Shown piece after piece: positions 41,738-54,292 of a stretch of DNA of 64,000 nucleotides; position 1 is the stretch's first letter; every line of letters starts with the position of its first letter. This DNA is from Mesaphorura yosii (Eukaryota; Arthropoda; Collembola; Poduromorpha; Tullbergiidae): contig WIXG01000019.1 in assembly GCA_009869945.1 (NCBI GenBank), forward strand, positions 1 through 64,000, in the 5' to 3' direction. The translations under genes and the position numbers were made by a program. The notes beneath the pieces were generated by a model. It ran no database searches. It saw only the letters and a list, made by a program, of their open reading frames with translations, and was not told the origin of the DNA.

Positions 41738-44571
41738 ATGAAAATTGAAATGAGTGGAGCAGCAGCATCAGGAGCAGCCAGCATGATGGCAGGCAGCAAG
41801 GTGTACAAACTCCACGAATTTCCAGCCCACTCCGCCAACGTCAATGCAGCGCGGTTGGGGCATAAGTCAGGACGAGTGCTGGTCACCGGTGGAGGGGACA
41901 AGAAAGTCAATCTTTGGGCGGTCGGGAAGCCGAATTGCATCATGTCACTCAGTGGCCACTCAACGCCCATAAGCTGCGTCCAGTTTTCAGTCAATGAAGA
42001 GCATGTTTGTGCCGGATCCCAGGCGGGTGCCTTGAAGATTTGGGACTTGGAGTCAGCAAAAATTATGAGAACATTAACTGGTCACCGATCAAGTATTAAG
42101 TCCGTCGACTTTCACCCGTACGGAGACTTCGTCGCATCTGGTTCCTCCGACAGCGGAATCAAGATGTGGGACATTCGGAGAAAAGGGTGCATCTTTGGAT
42201 ATAAGGGGCACAATTCGACTGTGAATAGTTTAAAGTTCAGTCCCGACGGTCAATGGATTGCTTCTGGTGGAGACGATAACTTGGTAAAACTGTGGGACAT
42301 TCGCGTGGGCAAAGTGCTGGCGCAATTCAGTGACCACGTCGATGCTGTTACCAGTGTAGAGTTTCACCCTCACGAGTTTCTTCTTGCTTCTGGCAGCGCC
42401 GACAGAACAGTGAAATTCTTTGATCTTGAGACGTTAGAGTTAGTCCTGTCATCAAACTCCGACTCTTCGTCTATCAAGTGTATACATTTCCATCCGGATG
42501 GGAGTTGTTTGTTCTCAGCATCGTCCGACACATTAAAGGTACATTCCTGGGAGCCGCCAGCTGTCTTGAATTCGCTTCCCACCAACTGGTCAAGAATTCA
42601 GGACATCTCGTCTTCCCAGCAGCAGTTGGTAGGTGTCACTTCCCAGCTGACGAATGTGACTATTTTTGTCGCTGACCTAAGGCATTCCGGCGATGATACT
42701 CCAACAATTAGGCAGTCAATTCCCACGAGTGCTGGACACTCGAGAAAAAATTTCAGAAAGGAACCTTGTTCTGAATTCGTGCAGTCACTAAATTCCATGG
42801 TTGCCAACGAAGAATCAGAATCTGAGAAGGACGGTGAGGATTCGCAACTGCCTGTGCTCTTCTTCGACCGCGCCGACCGCCATGGGTTTCAGCCACAAAG
42901 AGACTTGGCAAGAACGCCCCCGCCGGAGGATGTGCGGATGGATTCCAGCGGAGAATACTCTGGAGGACTGCCTTCCATCTTGCCGCCTATGCAGCCACTG
43001 GAAGACACTGTGAAGAAACTTGCAAAGTTCAAGTACGTCACCAAACCAACGTTGGCGTCATCAACACTGAGTCAAGCGTCATACCAAACTTCTTCACCTG
43101 AGTCTACTACCAGGAATTCGAACAGTCTTGAATTCAAGCCCAGTTTGACCCCTCCGATAACAGAATTTTACATTGGCGACAGTCCCGAAGACAGCCCTAG
43201 TCGACAAAGCTCCTTCTCTGACGAGTCCAGCGGCCCAGTGTCGGGACGCAGTGTACCAGCAACCGATGCGCAAAATGTAACTTCTGTGTACCTGACCAAT
43301 CCAGAGCCGCCCAGCGCCATGGTGGTAGTGAAGAAGCCAGAAAGCACAACCTCGACACTTTCATCCGGAGTGTTCACTTCCTCGACGTCCTCTCTTCAGC
43401 AAATACCGAGGAGTCAGGAGCGACCCTTGGCCCAGTGTCAGGTGAAGCCCATGGTCAAATCGAGCACAGTCACCAGCACCCACTTGATGTCTTCTGGTGC
43501 CAGAGGTCAGCTTGGATCCAGAACGGAGGAGCAGTTCGTTCCAATTCCAATCGACAAGCCGATGGGAGTGACGATAGAAGACTTTTTGCCGGTACGAATC
43601 ACATCAATTTGAATAAGATTTCTTGATAGCTTAGCCGCTGGTTTAACTCGATTTTCAATTGTCATTCTTCAGAGGCAGAACCTGCTAACCCTTGGACAAA
43701 ATGGGAACAGCAATGAAGCAGACATTTTATCCGCTTTGCTGAGGGAGAACCAGTCAATTCTTGCAGTATTACTTGCTCGTCTTAGGAATCTTCGCATTGT
43801 TTACAACATCTGGCAATCAAAAGACGTTAAGGTGCGTAAATCCAAACTAAATTCTATGAAGATCCGTCATGCAAGGAAAACGAATGCAAAAGTGACATTT
43901 ATTTTTATTTTTAATTCGTTTCTCCAGACTGCTTTGGAAACCGCCGTCGACCTGCGCGACCCAACCGTCATTGTTGACCTGCTCTGTGTCTTGGTCTTGA
44001 AGCCGTGAGTTCTTATTTAGAAGAAATTTATAACCTTGAAGTAGGATATAAAGATAAGTCGGTCATATCGCCCTTTCGTCTCAGGTCCGTGTGGAGTTTG
44101 GACATTTGTGTCATTGTTCTTCCATCGATTCTTCAACTGCTACAGAGCAAATATGAAGCGTAAGAATTATTTTCATTATTGTGCATTGTTGAAGTATGTT
44201 TACTAATTGTATTGATGATTTTTATTTAGTCACATGCTGACTGGCTGCAACGCACTTCGTCTTATCCTTAAGAATTTTATCAAAGTCATCAAAACCAATA
44301 TCGAATGCCCAATTCAAACTGTCGGTAAGCACAAAGCAATGCGTGATAGTTTAACCTAATGCCGAATTTAATTCTGAAGCTGTAACTAAAATTCTACGTT
44401 TGCGACTGTTTAGGTGTGGACATATCCCGTGAAGAAAGATACAGCAAGAGTTTAGAATGTTATCAGACGCTCATTGAGATTCGATCTTTCACGCTGAAGC
44501 GACAAACTCTGCAAGGGAAAGTGGGCAACAGTTTTCGGGAGCTGCACAACTTGCTTGTGACCTTGGATTGA
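41738..44571 (+). CDS. KATNB1: Katanin p80 WD40 repeat-containing subunit B1
   Basis: The regulatory subunit of the katanin microtubule-severing ATPase; it targets the p60 subunit to centrosomes and spindle poles. Six exons: 41738-43591, 43673-43831, 43928-44004, 44085-44159, 44230-44324, 44414-44571 (805 aa; human 655). Six WD40 repeats form the N-terminal propeller (about residues 25-290), for example [31 protein letters not shown] and [15 protein letters not shown], each ending in a WD- or FD-type dipeptide. A long Ser/Pro-rich linker is larger than in vertebrates and accounts for the extra length. The C-terminal con80 domain (from about residue 620) binds p60. The poly(A) signal is at 44795-44800. 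It is head-to-head with FARS2 and convergent with CBFB. Confidence 0.95.
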
Positions 44572-44794
44572 TGATGTTGCTAGATTCCAATTTTAACTGA
44601 ACAAATTACCACTAATTGCGTTTATTAACCCAATACTAATGAGAGCAGCACGTAATTTCCACGTTTGTAATTTATTAACTTGCTAGTTCCTACTAATCCT
44701 ATTTTATTGTGATGCAATGAAATGAAATGTCGGGCTAATTAATTACGTTCACGCCCACGCCTCGCTTGTCTAATAGTCTTCGCCATCATTCCGA

Positions 44795-44800
44795 AATAAA
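44795..44800 (+). terminator. Polyadenylation signal, KATNB1
   Basis: AATAAA about 225 bp after the stop codon. Confidence 0.55.
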
Positions 44801-44829
44801 ACTGATTCCAGGAAACAATCGACAACTAA

Positions 44830-44839
44830 TTTATTTATT
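44830..44839 (-). terminator. Polyadenylation signals, CBFB
   Basis: Two overlapping AATAAA motifs on the minus strand, about 225 bp beyond the CBFB stop. Confidence 0.5.
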
Positions 44840-45063
44840 TCCGTAAAACATCAAATCCACAATCATTTACATGTACAAGACAAGTTTCACGTACGCTGAC
44901 AATACTGATTCGTTTATCTATTCGAGAGATAAAATATTAGGATGAAAACGAAAGAAGTGAGAATTCGAAATTCGCAGCTCACATTGGTACACTGGGCACT
45001 GCGCTGACGAGACGACGCTCCAATACAAAGACGAGTAAAAATCATGCAGAATTGGATTTCCAT

Positions 45064-48000
45064 TTAGTGAGTGTGTCCAAGGCCCATTTCGGCCTTCTTT
45101 CGATTCTGGAATGAAACAATCCACTGATTAATGTCATGCTTATCAGTTATCACTGGCAATCGGCATTTCTTACATCGAGATCAACTTCTGGGTTCCTGTC
45201 TTGCTGACCGCAGTACGGACGCTGTTTTTCCTCGTACTCTCGTATTCGTTGGTTGTACCTGTCAATCTGATCTCGGAGTATCGCGTCTTCAACCTGAAAT
45301 CAATTCATTTCGGTAGCATTAGCATCAGTTTTCATTTCGTGTTCATTCTCAAGTGCCAACCCAAAATCTGCACATTGAATTGCATTGGGATACGCGTTGA
45401 AAGAAACATGGGCGTAATTACCATTCCGACTTCTTCATCGTACTCGAGACAGCCAACTCCGTCGAGTCGTTCGAGGTCCAGCCAGCCTCGCCAGCGCACG
45501 CAAACTCCGTTCATGATGAAATGCGATCGCACGTGAACCTGAAAACCAACAATGCACAAAGTGAATATTTTTATTGCCCTGTTTTGAAAAAGAACGCCTG
45601 GAACGCATTGCGTTTGCTACTGAAAGGGACGGATCGCCGGAACTGCCTGGAGCGATTTGGATTTCTGGACAGTAAATTACAACATCGCAAGAAAGCGGGC
45701 ATGCGGCTCGATAGGGTCGAATGGTTTGGCCTTTTCAAAGGTTGCAGGAAAAAAGTAAAGTGCCATAAAACTCAAGTGGGCATGTCTTCAGTCTTCACGT
45801 ATTTTGCAATGCTCAGGTCTCAGGATCAAAACAAGCCCATTAAGGGAGCCTGTCTGCATTTCTCGCTCTGCATTTGAGCGTGAGCCTTGAATTTCAAAGA
45901 CTATGCAGAGTATTCCAAACTGGTGGTGGAAAAGCCGTGTTGACTGCTTATTCGTATTTGTGACGCAGCTGCGAGCTGCACTGCAGGAAAAGGCGCACAT
46001 TTGTTCGTAATTGCTTTCATAAATTACGAGTTCACAACAGCTTTTGCGGTTTTAATTTCTGTATCATCAAAATGTTGAATGCTGGGTTCTCATGATGTGA
46101 TATGAGAAATGAGAGCTGTGTGAACGCAAAGTAGAAATGGGCGACCAAATTTTTACGACGACGAAGGAAGGTGGCCCGGCTGAAATGTGGCACAAGCAAT
46201 CTAGCCAAGCTTGGCTGCGGTGCAGTGTCAGTCAGAGAGATAGGGATAAAGTGTCTTGCCAAGTAGACTGCGAAACAAAGTTAACTCTGACGTGCCAGCA
46301 CGTAGCCGTAGCGTAGTCGTAGTCATCGACTGCTTGGTCGATGTGATGTTTGCGGTTTTCTTCACGAAGAAAAGTTTTAAAGTCTGGTTTAGGTGAGTAA
46401 CGCAGCGCTTCGTGATAACAACCTCCAAAGGAAAATTGTAAAATTGAGACCGTCATTTCTCATTTCTCGATATCTTCACCTTTTATGAAATGAAATGCGA
46501 GTCTGGCTTTCGTGAGTTTCTTTGGAATAGAAATATTCGGGCCTAGGCTCCTTTATCATCATGAACCCGTGTAGTACTTATAAATAGTAACGCAGTAAAG
46601 CAGACAAGACATTACAAATGACATCCTGTGCCACCTTAGCATACAACAATACAAAATAGTACGAGATAGTCGTCTCGTCGTTGTCGTTGCTTTATGGATT
46701 ATGATTTTCTCACGGTCGAGGACCCAACGCACAGCACAGCGGAATGCAAGCTTAGCGCTGTGCTAGACAATGGGTAATTACCATTACGCATTAATTTGTA
46801 TCCTCCGTATCATTGTGAGAAAGGAAGTGTTTCATGGCTCGAGACAGGATTCACCAACAACAAAGCACCATGCAGCAACTGCGAATGCTAAACCTAAAGC
46901 TCTTTACTGTAGGCAGGACGAATTAAAGAAAAGTGCATGGAACAAATCGGCCTTTCTGTAAATATTGCCTGTCTTCATCATTTCCTTATTCTCGGAGTAG
47001 TTACTCAGAATAAGAATACAAAGCCGGCGTATAATCATAATTACGGGAATTACTTCAAAATTTATGCCATTTAATGGCATGTTCAAGTTAATTTAAAAGT
47101 GTTATTGGATGGTGCGAACTTTATTGTCGAATTTGTTCAGCCTTCACGTTCGTACATGTAAACTGCATATTTTTGTATTGTATTGCATTGGAGCTAGTGA
47201 GCGAAATGCCCGTTCGGATCGGGAGATCCTTCCGGCACTTCCCGTTCAAGGTTCAGAGTTTGGTGGCATCTGTTCCAGTCTCACTCAGCCGTAAAGCCGT
47301 GACTGAACTGAACTGCAATGCAACGAAGATCAATACTGCAAAAGAAAGCTCTGCGACGAGCAACGAGCAAGCCAGTAGAAGCACCGATCCCCTTTTGTGA
47401 GACGCGATGCGTTTGCGAGTCTTTTTCTATTGCCATCGCTATGCTTTTACGATCACGATCACGGAGCAAAGTAAAGTAGAAAAGTGAAATGCTAGCCAGC
47501 AAGAGCAGAGTAATTAACACCAGCAGTAGCAGCAGCACGAGCCCGAGATCAAATTACTAACTACCCGTTGCGCATAATTGGGACTTGATGCCTAATTTTT
47601 GCACTAACCTTTCCTTGTTCCTTGTCAAAGTCGCAGTCGCGGTGTTCTGTTGGATATCCACTGGATAGAGGATTGAAGACGAGCTGAAGATTCGTGCCAG
47701 TCGCAATGAAAGCCTGGGAATATATTAATAAAAGGAAATTATAATTTTCTCAAAGCAAAGCAGTAAAATTCACACTTGAAGGGAAGTAAAATAAAACGTA
47801 AAAATAAGTCGAGTCTTGACTGATGGGAGAAAAAGAAAAACGACGAAATTCTGACCACTAAACTTTAACACTTAAAGAGATGTGGTTCGTCTTTCATTCC
47901 CCGGAAGCTATTGGCTGGTGTGAGACGACAGAATCAATTGTTCTTGATATCTGACGAGTCATGCAATGCACGCACGACCAGAAGCCGATTCTCAGAAATC

Positions 48001-48887
48001 AACGTCATATTCCAAGAAGTTCGCTCGTTATCGTGCATGTCCGTTCATCTCTCGTTTTCAAGCCCCTTAGTTCAATGTGATCAATGATGGACTTACAATT
48101 TCAGTGTGTCCTTCTCGGCAGCCGTTCTGAAATCTCATTTGCCTTTCCTCCAAGGGTCGATCTCGGTAGCCCGTATAACGGACCTGAAGTGTCAGAAATA
48201 CGAGAAGTTATGCAAGGCTCTTTTGATCACTGCAATAAGACTTTTTAAGCTAAGAAATGTTAAGCAAACGTAAAGCTACAATTGAGTTTTACGAGCTATC
48301 TGCTTTGTCTAGTTCAAGAAAGCATCGACAATGCGTTCAAGCGACAGCTGAGAGTTAAGTTTTAAGATCCATTGTAATGTGATTGGGTTAAGAGTTAACT
48401 CCATTCAAGCGGCACGCTTCAAGACACAAGATCGTGAACTGAAACGATAACGATAAGCGAATCATATTTCCAAGAAATTAGCGATTCATCGCATTTAAAC
48501 TCGATGTTTGATAAAACCGGTCAGGTCGTCTGACAAGTGACCGAAAGCTGAAGCTCTTAATGGTTACAAATAAATAAGATTCAAGATAGCAAATCACATG
48601 CATGATTGGGCCGTAAGATTAAGAAACGAGTCAAGATCTTCGCAATCTCTCACCTCGCTTTCTCGACTCAGCCGTCGAAAGAGCTCGTCCGACTCGAATT
48701 TGTTCTTTTGATCGGGGACGACACGGGGCATTTTGAAATAGAATCTTGGCTTGGACTGCGCCTCGTAGAGGCCCAAAGAATCAAAGGGCAGCATATTTTC
48801 AGGTGGTAGATGCTGATAAAGGAATTGCTGGTGCTGATGAGGAACACACGACACTGGCACTGCTGTCACCCCGGATGTCTTGCTCAT
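45064..48887 (-). CDS. CBFB: Core-binding factor subunit beta (Brother/Big brother homologue)
   Basis: The non-DNA-binding partner that stabilises RUNX/Runt proteins on DNA in the nucleus. Six exons on the minus strand: 48887-48654, 48183-48097, 47713-47609, 45538-45422, 45293-45174, 45105-45064 (234 aa; fly proteins are about 213-219). The core begins MPRVVPDQKNKFESDELFRR and continues through YTGYRDRPLEERQMRFQNGC, AFIATGTNLQLVFNP and NGVCVRWRGWLDLERLDGVG, the Runt-binding fold. The N-terminal MLPFDSLGLYE stretch is shared with insect Brother proteins and absent from vertebrates. The start is chosen at 48887, but the frame stays open to 48986. Exon 4 could instead end at a weaker donor nine bases earlier. 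Introns are unusually long (470, 383 and 2,070 nt for the first three). Confidence 0.93.
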
Positions 48888-50005
48888 CACTAAGGATCGA
48901 CTCCAACTGCCCGAGTTGCGCTGCTCTACTCTGCTCGGAGTGAAAACGAAGCACGAACAATCCAACTCCTGCCTCTCCTCTTCCACTGAAACATGTCAGC
49001 AGTTATTTACTTTACATCTCTGCGTGCTGCATTAGTTTTCGTTCAGTTCGAGCCGAGTCGCGTACACAGCCAGCCAAAGCTACCCCAGTCGATGGGGAAG
49101 TAGCACGCGATGATTGGTTTCACGCACAGGCTGAAGGCGGACACTTTTTCCTTCGTCTATGCACTCGCCTCGACTCCGCTAGCGGAGCTTTCGACTTTCA
49201 ACAGTTGCTGACTATCGCGGAGACACTACTGAGACCTTTCTTCGTAAACGCACGGTGAGTACGGTCCGTGCCTTCCACAGCCTCTGAAATTCATTAATGT
49301 ACAGTGATTAACGAGATTTTAGCGAGTAACTTGTCCGTGCGAAACACCGAACCAATTGTTGACTATGATAATAAGAACGCTGCGGTTTTATGCACTTCAT
49401 GAGATAGAAATAGAAATGCAAATCTAATTTGTCGTTGCGCTCGCATTAATTACTTCTTTCTCTAATTAAGGGGCCATCTTGCCGTCGACTGTTTGTTAGA
49501 ATGACATTGCTCGCTCGCTCCGTCATTCACCGCTGCGATGTAGTGGACGATTGGTGTTTTTCGACACTCATCGTGATTTACGAATTCATAATTAATTTGA
49601 GTTGAAACTTCTTCACAAGGGAGACTGGAAACTGGGTGCTCCCGGAGCGCAGTTAATTGTCAGTTACTTCGATAAATGAGACACGGTCCGAGTTCGGCTC
49701 ATCATGTCAGAAATGCGCTAATGCAATTCTTCAACGAAACAAAGCTTGAAGTGTTGATTGAGTTGGGATGACATGTACGTGGTGCCATCTGTCGACCGTC
49801 TGCGAACTGGGAACCTCACAACCAGAGTATGCTGCAGGTCTCTCCGCAGGAACATTCAACTTGGGGCGTTCGAACGAAAACCCGGCACGTCAATAAAGAG
49901 GAAATTTATAAATACGACTTGACGCCAAGACCTGTAAATCGAACCCAAGAACTCGGTGTGTTTTCTCCAATTTAGCTTTCTAACTTCGGACTAACAGTGA
50001 GCATC
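48888..50005. other. Divergent intergenic region between CBFB and SNRPD1
   Basis: About 1.1 kb between start codons of a head-to-head pair. Donor-like sequence (cacg|gtgagt) near 49254 hints at a non-coding exon. I see no repeat or RNA gene. Confidence 0.4.
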
Positions 50006-50660
50006 ATGAAGTTGGTCAGGTGAGTCAATTATTCTTACTAAAACAAAATTACTGAGTCAACATGCAGGGTTTCACGAGCTAATAATTTGATTTTGTTTTG
50101 TAGGTTTCTAATGAAGCTCAGCCATGAGACGGTCACTATTGAACTTAAAAATGGAACCCAAGTGAATGGCACAATCACAGGTAAGTGCATTGTTGTCAAC
50201 CTCGTGCATTCAATCTCCAATTCGTCATCTGTGTCCGGTGTTGCATTCTTTAAACGTGCACTTATGAATTTTAGGCGTGGATGTAGCGATGAATACTCAC
50301 CTGAAAGCTGTAAAGATGACCGTGAAAAATCGCGATCCAGTGCAACTCGATTCGTTAAGTATACGAGGCAACAACATCAGATACTACATCTTACCAGACG
50401 CTTTGGCGCTTGAAACTTTATTAGTGGACGACACACCAAAAGCTAAGGCCAAGAAGAAGCAGGAGGCAAAAGGTAAGCCCGCTTCCTAACTGTTAAACCG
50501 GCTTCCTAAATGAATCGCCTTTATGTTGAATGAATGGCATTAAATCCGAATCTTGTTGCAATTTCCAGGTGCAGCTCGAGGCCGAGGGCGTGGAAGGGGC
50601 AGAGGACGCGGAGGTCCGAGAGGCGGCGGGAGAGGAGGTCGAGGTGGTCCCAGGCGATAA
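50006..50660 (+). CDS. SNRPD1: Small nuclear ribonucleoprotein Sm D1
   Basis: A member of the seven-subunit Sm ring that assembles on the Sm site of spliceosomal U1, U2, U4 and U5 snRNAs. Four exons: 50006-50019, 50104-50180, 50275-50472, 50569-50660 (126 aa; human 119). The Sm fold is nearly invariant: Sm1 ([32 protein letters not shown]) and Sm2 ([19 protein letters not shown]). The last exon is almost pure Gly-Arg repeats, the symmetrically dimethylated RG tail that binds SMN. The first coding exon is only 14 nt. The poly(A) signal is at 50767-50772. It is head-to-head with CBFB and convergent with MEP-1. Confidence 0.97.
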
Positions 50661-51094
50661 TTCCACTTATTACTCTCCCAACTTTTTACAATCTGCTTTT
50701 ATTTCTGTTCTTCAAAAGCAGACCCTGTACAGTTTTGTATTAGAAATACGTGTGTTTTGATTACGTAATAAATACTTTTCTTCTCTAACACGCCATTACT
50801 CGGATTTATCATGATTCATGAACGAATAATTAGAATTATACGTCGACAGTATTTGGACTCATTTGGAGAGAAAATCAGCAACGCTATTTGGCTGCCCCTG
50901 CAGAATAAAATCGACTTCAAAGGGCGAAAATATTAATTGCATCTATATTTATATTTAGGTTACATCTGGACAAGTAATTTAATACATTAAGTTTTTGTTT
51001 TTAACACCAAACTAAACTTAATTAATCAGTACCCAGTAATTTACATAAATATGTATTGCTAGTTACATTCATTTCTTAATTCTTAATCCACCAA
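50661..51094. other. Convergent 3' region of SNRPD1 and MEP-1
   Basis: 434 bp, strongly AT-rich. It contains the SNRPD1 poly(A) signal AATAAA at 50767-50772 and the 3' UTRs of both genes. Nothing else is seen. Confidence 0.5.
50767..50772 (+). terminator. Polyadenylation signal, SNRPD1
   Basis: AATAAA about 107 bp after the stop codon, followed by a T-rich stretch. Confidence 0.6.
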
Positions 51095-54000
51095 TTAAGT
51101 CTGTCTTAGACGCTTCATCGGTACTTGCTGGAACGAATCTTCCATGCCATCTGAAACGCCACAGACGCTGATTTCCAAATTCCGTTTTCTCAGAATTGAA
51201 TCACTGATCGGCAATCTTCCTCGCATGTCCCCGTTCTCCTTGCGGCCATTTCTTTGAGGAGTGTCGTCAATCTCAATTATCTGAATTCCATCATCCTCAT
51301 TTCCTCGACCTTAAAATTTTAAAACCATGGCACGATTAATTGCAATGTCGAAACTTCCATTTAGCTGTTAATGACAGTTAATGCTTACCTCTTGCCGGGT
51401 GAGGTGTTATTGTGAGTGATCCTTTGTTCCTGAAGGAATTTGCCGCTGGTTGCGGAATTATTGTTATCTCGTCGTTTATCTTCAACGGGCGAAATGAGTT
51501 CTGTTGATTCCCGGGGACCTGCCTGGGCATGACCTGAATCTGGTTCCCACGATTGGTCGGGATGGGATTCGACGGCAACGGCTTCCGCTCGTTCTTCTTC
51601 GAGTTCATGCTGTGCGCCGAATAAACGTGGCTCTCGAATAGTTTATACATTCCGAATGTGGCAGTGCAAACGGTGCATTTGTAGGACAGGTGAGCAGGCT
51701 TCAGGGTGACGTTGTGGTCCTTGGCGACGTGAGCCAACAATTTCCATTGATACACCTTCAAAGAAAATGATCGCAATCAACATATGAATGACCGGAAGCG
51801 TTAAATTTAGAAAAATTTAATAATAAACCACTCACCTTGCCACAGAGTGGACACCGCCCATTGTCCTGTCCCTTGTTGGCCGCGTCTTGCATGGAGGAAG
51901 TGACCAACCCGTGTGATCCCAGCAAATGTCTTTCCAGACCTTGATCAGTGAAGAATCTGAACTGACACTTCTGACAATTCAGCGGCGGCTTGTTGTAAAT
52001 CATCTTTGGATGGATTTTGACCTTGTGAATCCATTGCATGTGATTTCTTAGTTGATCCAAATCCTTGAATTGAAGAGTAAGTTAATTTAACTGGTTCAGT
52101 TTAATAAGGACAAAGCTAGTAGTCAAGTGCATTGCACCATCATGCATTTGCTCACCTTAATATACCCGTCGCAGATCTCGCAAATAACGAAAGAGGTCTT
52201 CCCTTGAGGCTGGGCTTTGTTCTGTCCGACGATAGGCGAGCTGGACTGCCTTGGCAGAGGAGTGATGGATATGCTCGGTTGTGTTCCAGACTTCTGACGC
52301 ATCTGCAGTGAGCCGCCCTAACACCAAGACAGGACAATGAAATGAAATGCCTCATAGTCGAAATAAACGCATATTGAATTTGTGCTTGGGATTCTAACTT
52401 ACATGAGCTGGGATGTTATTAACCATGTGCACGTTGTGGCTTACAGGAACGCCGTGTCCCGGAACAATGTGTCCACCTCGTTGCATCAAACCTTAAGAAA
52501 AAGAATGACAATCATCAATCAGAAATGCATTTCAGTTAACTCATTTCACAATCAAGTGTAAATTCTTACCTCTGTTAAGTTGAGGATTGCCCATCTGCTT
52601 CGCCATGCCCAGCATGTTTGGTTGTGTGCGAATGATGCCAGGCTGCAGCATTTGCTTGTTCCTCGGAGCCTGAAGAAGCGGTGGCAGGGACACTTTTTGA
52701 CCAGCGTGACCAGCGACAAATTTCGGAGGTAGATTTTGGAAATTTGATACACGCTGCTGTTGTTGCTGTTGATTTGCAAACATATACGCCTGATTTAAGA
52801 GCCCTTGAGACATTAGTCGATTTTTAGATATTCTAAGCTTCGCGGGCGTGTCCCAATCTTGTGGTGGTTCTAAATTCTTCTCTATTCTGAATCGCTTAGT
52901 GCATCCTTGAATATGACGAGACAGTTTTGCTTTGGAGTTATCTTCATACGGACAATTGGGGCATTGGTGGTACGCCGGTGCTCTACAGAGAGAAGAATTA
53001 CATTATCAGTATTGGATTTTACTAGTACGAAAGCATCGAATGTGTTTCATTTTCGTTTCTTACCTTTCCAGTCGTGGGCGAACTTTGTGATTCGCTTCCA
53101 TGTGAGAGATGATCTCATGCGGATAGCGCGTTGTATACTGACAGAAATTGCACCGATAGCTGTAGTTCCTCATGTGTGGAGTTTCCAAATGAGTGGACAT
53201 GACCAACTCAGATTCCGTTTTGAAATTGCACAGTTCACACTTCTTGAGTCGGTGTCTGAAGGGTTCGTTATTTTCTTTGCTCTCCTCCAGATTTTGCTTT
53301 AGAGAGATGATGCTCTGTTGGGTCTGCAGTGGCACGAAGCCACCACGACTCTTCAATTTCTCCTTCTCAGCCTTCTTCTTCTGCATTTTCAGGAGGTCGG
53401 CCTGAACGTACTCTTGCACCAAGTTCATACCCACACTGCTCAGCAGCCGCCCCACAGGGCTGTCGAAGTAGTCTTCGTTTTCATTCTTCTTGCGCTCTGG
53501 AGGTGGCTCGTAGTCGTCGCCCTTTTCCTTCTTAATCGCCTCCTCCAACTCCATCAGCGTATTCTTCAACGTTGCTTCTCCCTTCTGTTCAAAGACGTAC
53601 GGTACAATGAATGACGGGGCTTCTATTAGAAAAGCGTCATCTGGAATCTTAAAATTCTGGGTCGACTTTGCTGGAATTGTTTGAAAGTTTGATCCTCCCG
53701 AATTCTTTGACGTCGCATGCATGGCGTTATTCTGCACTGGAACTGGACCTCGACCAGACAAAATGGAGTTGGTGTCGACAATTACAAGAGTATTTTGTTT
53801 GGAAACTGGCTGAGCCTGACTGGGAGTAATTGAAATGGGTTGCGAAGGCTTGGTCACAGGAGTTATTACGATGTTTCTTCGTACTACTGTGTCTTCACTT
53901 AAACTGTTGAGTGAATTATCAGCTACATCGCTTCTGTCTTCCGCCTCAGCACCCAAAGGATCCGCCTCAGTGATCTCCATGATGTCATCATCCTCTCCCT

Positions 54001-54292
54001 CGTCGTTGTTATCTTCTGACATGTCCCGTTTTTGACCCCTTTCTTCCAAAATTTCCAGATCATCGTCATCGTCTTCGTCTTCATTTCCTTCATCGTCATA
54101 GTTCACTTCTTGAGCCTGGCCTCTGCTGACGATTCCAGAGAAGCTGTCATTCGTGTTCCCCGTCTTGGAGTCGCTGTCCGATACCATCACGCCTGACGAG
54201 TCTGAAGAATTCTCAAGACTATCTCCTTGTAGCCCGTTATCTAGATTTTGTCCGTTCTCAATTTCCAAGATGTCATCATCAACAGCCTCCAT
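51095..54292 (-). CDS. MEP-1: MEP-1 zinc-finger transcriptional repressor
   Basis: In Drosophila and C. elegans MEP-1 pairs with the Mi-2/LET-418 remodeller to repress transcription, including germline genes in soma. Seven exons on the minus strand: 54292-53064, 52982-52570, 52491-52403, 52317-52156, 52063-51836, 51755-51389, 51309-51095 (900 aa). The N-terminal third is acidic. C2H2 zinc fingers follow: CELCNFKTESELVMSTH, CNFCQYTTRYPHEIISH, CPNCPYEDNSKAKLSRH, CEICDGYIKDLDQLRNH, CQKCQFRFFTDQGLERH, CPLCGKVYQWKLLAHV and CTVCTATFGMYKLFESH. The block around NHMQWIHKVKIHPKMIYN is highly conserved in MEP-1 and separates it from generic zinc-finger proteins. Exon 2 carries a short Gln run. A 3' splice site just before the ATG indicates a 5'-UTR intron. 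Confidence 0.9.

Larger units (their letters stand above)
44572..45063. other. Convergent 3' region of KATNB1 and CBFB
   Basis: 492 bp holding both 3' UTRs. AATAAA for KATNB1 is at 44795-44800. On the opposite strand two overlapping TTTATT copies (plus-strand view) at 44830-44839 serve as candidate CBFB signals, so the transcripts end nearly tail to tail. Confidence 0.5.

Noticed and set aside
53193-53614. Plus-strand open frames opposite MEP-1
   Set aside because: Shadows of the MEP-1 first exon. They are Leu- and Phe-rich because they read antisense to acidic and Lys-rich codons.
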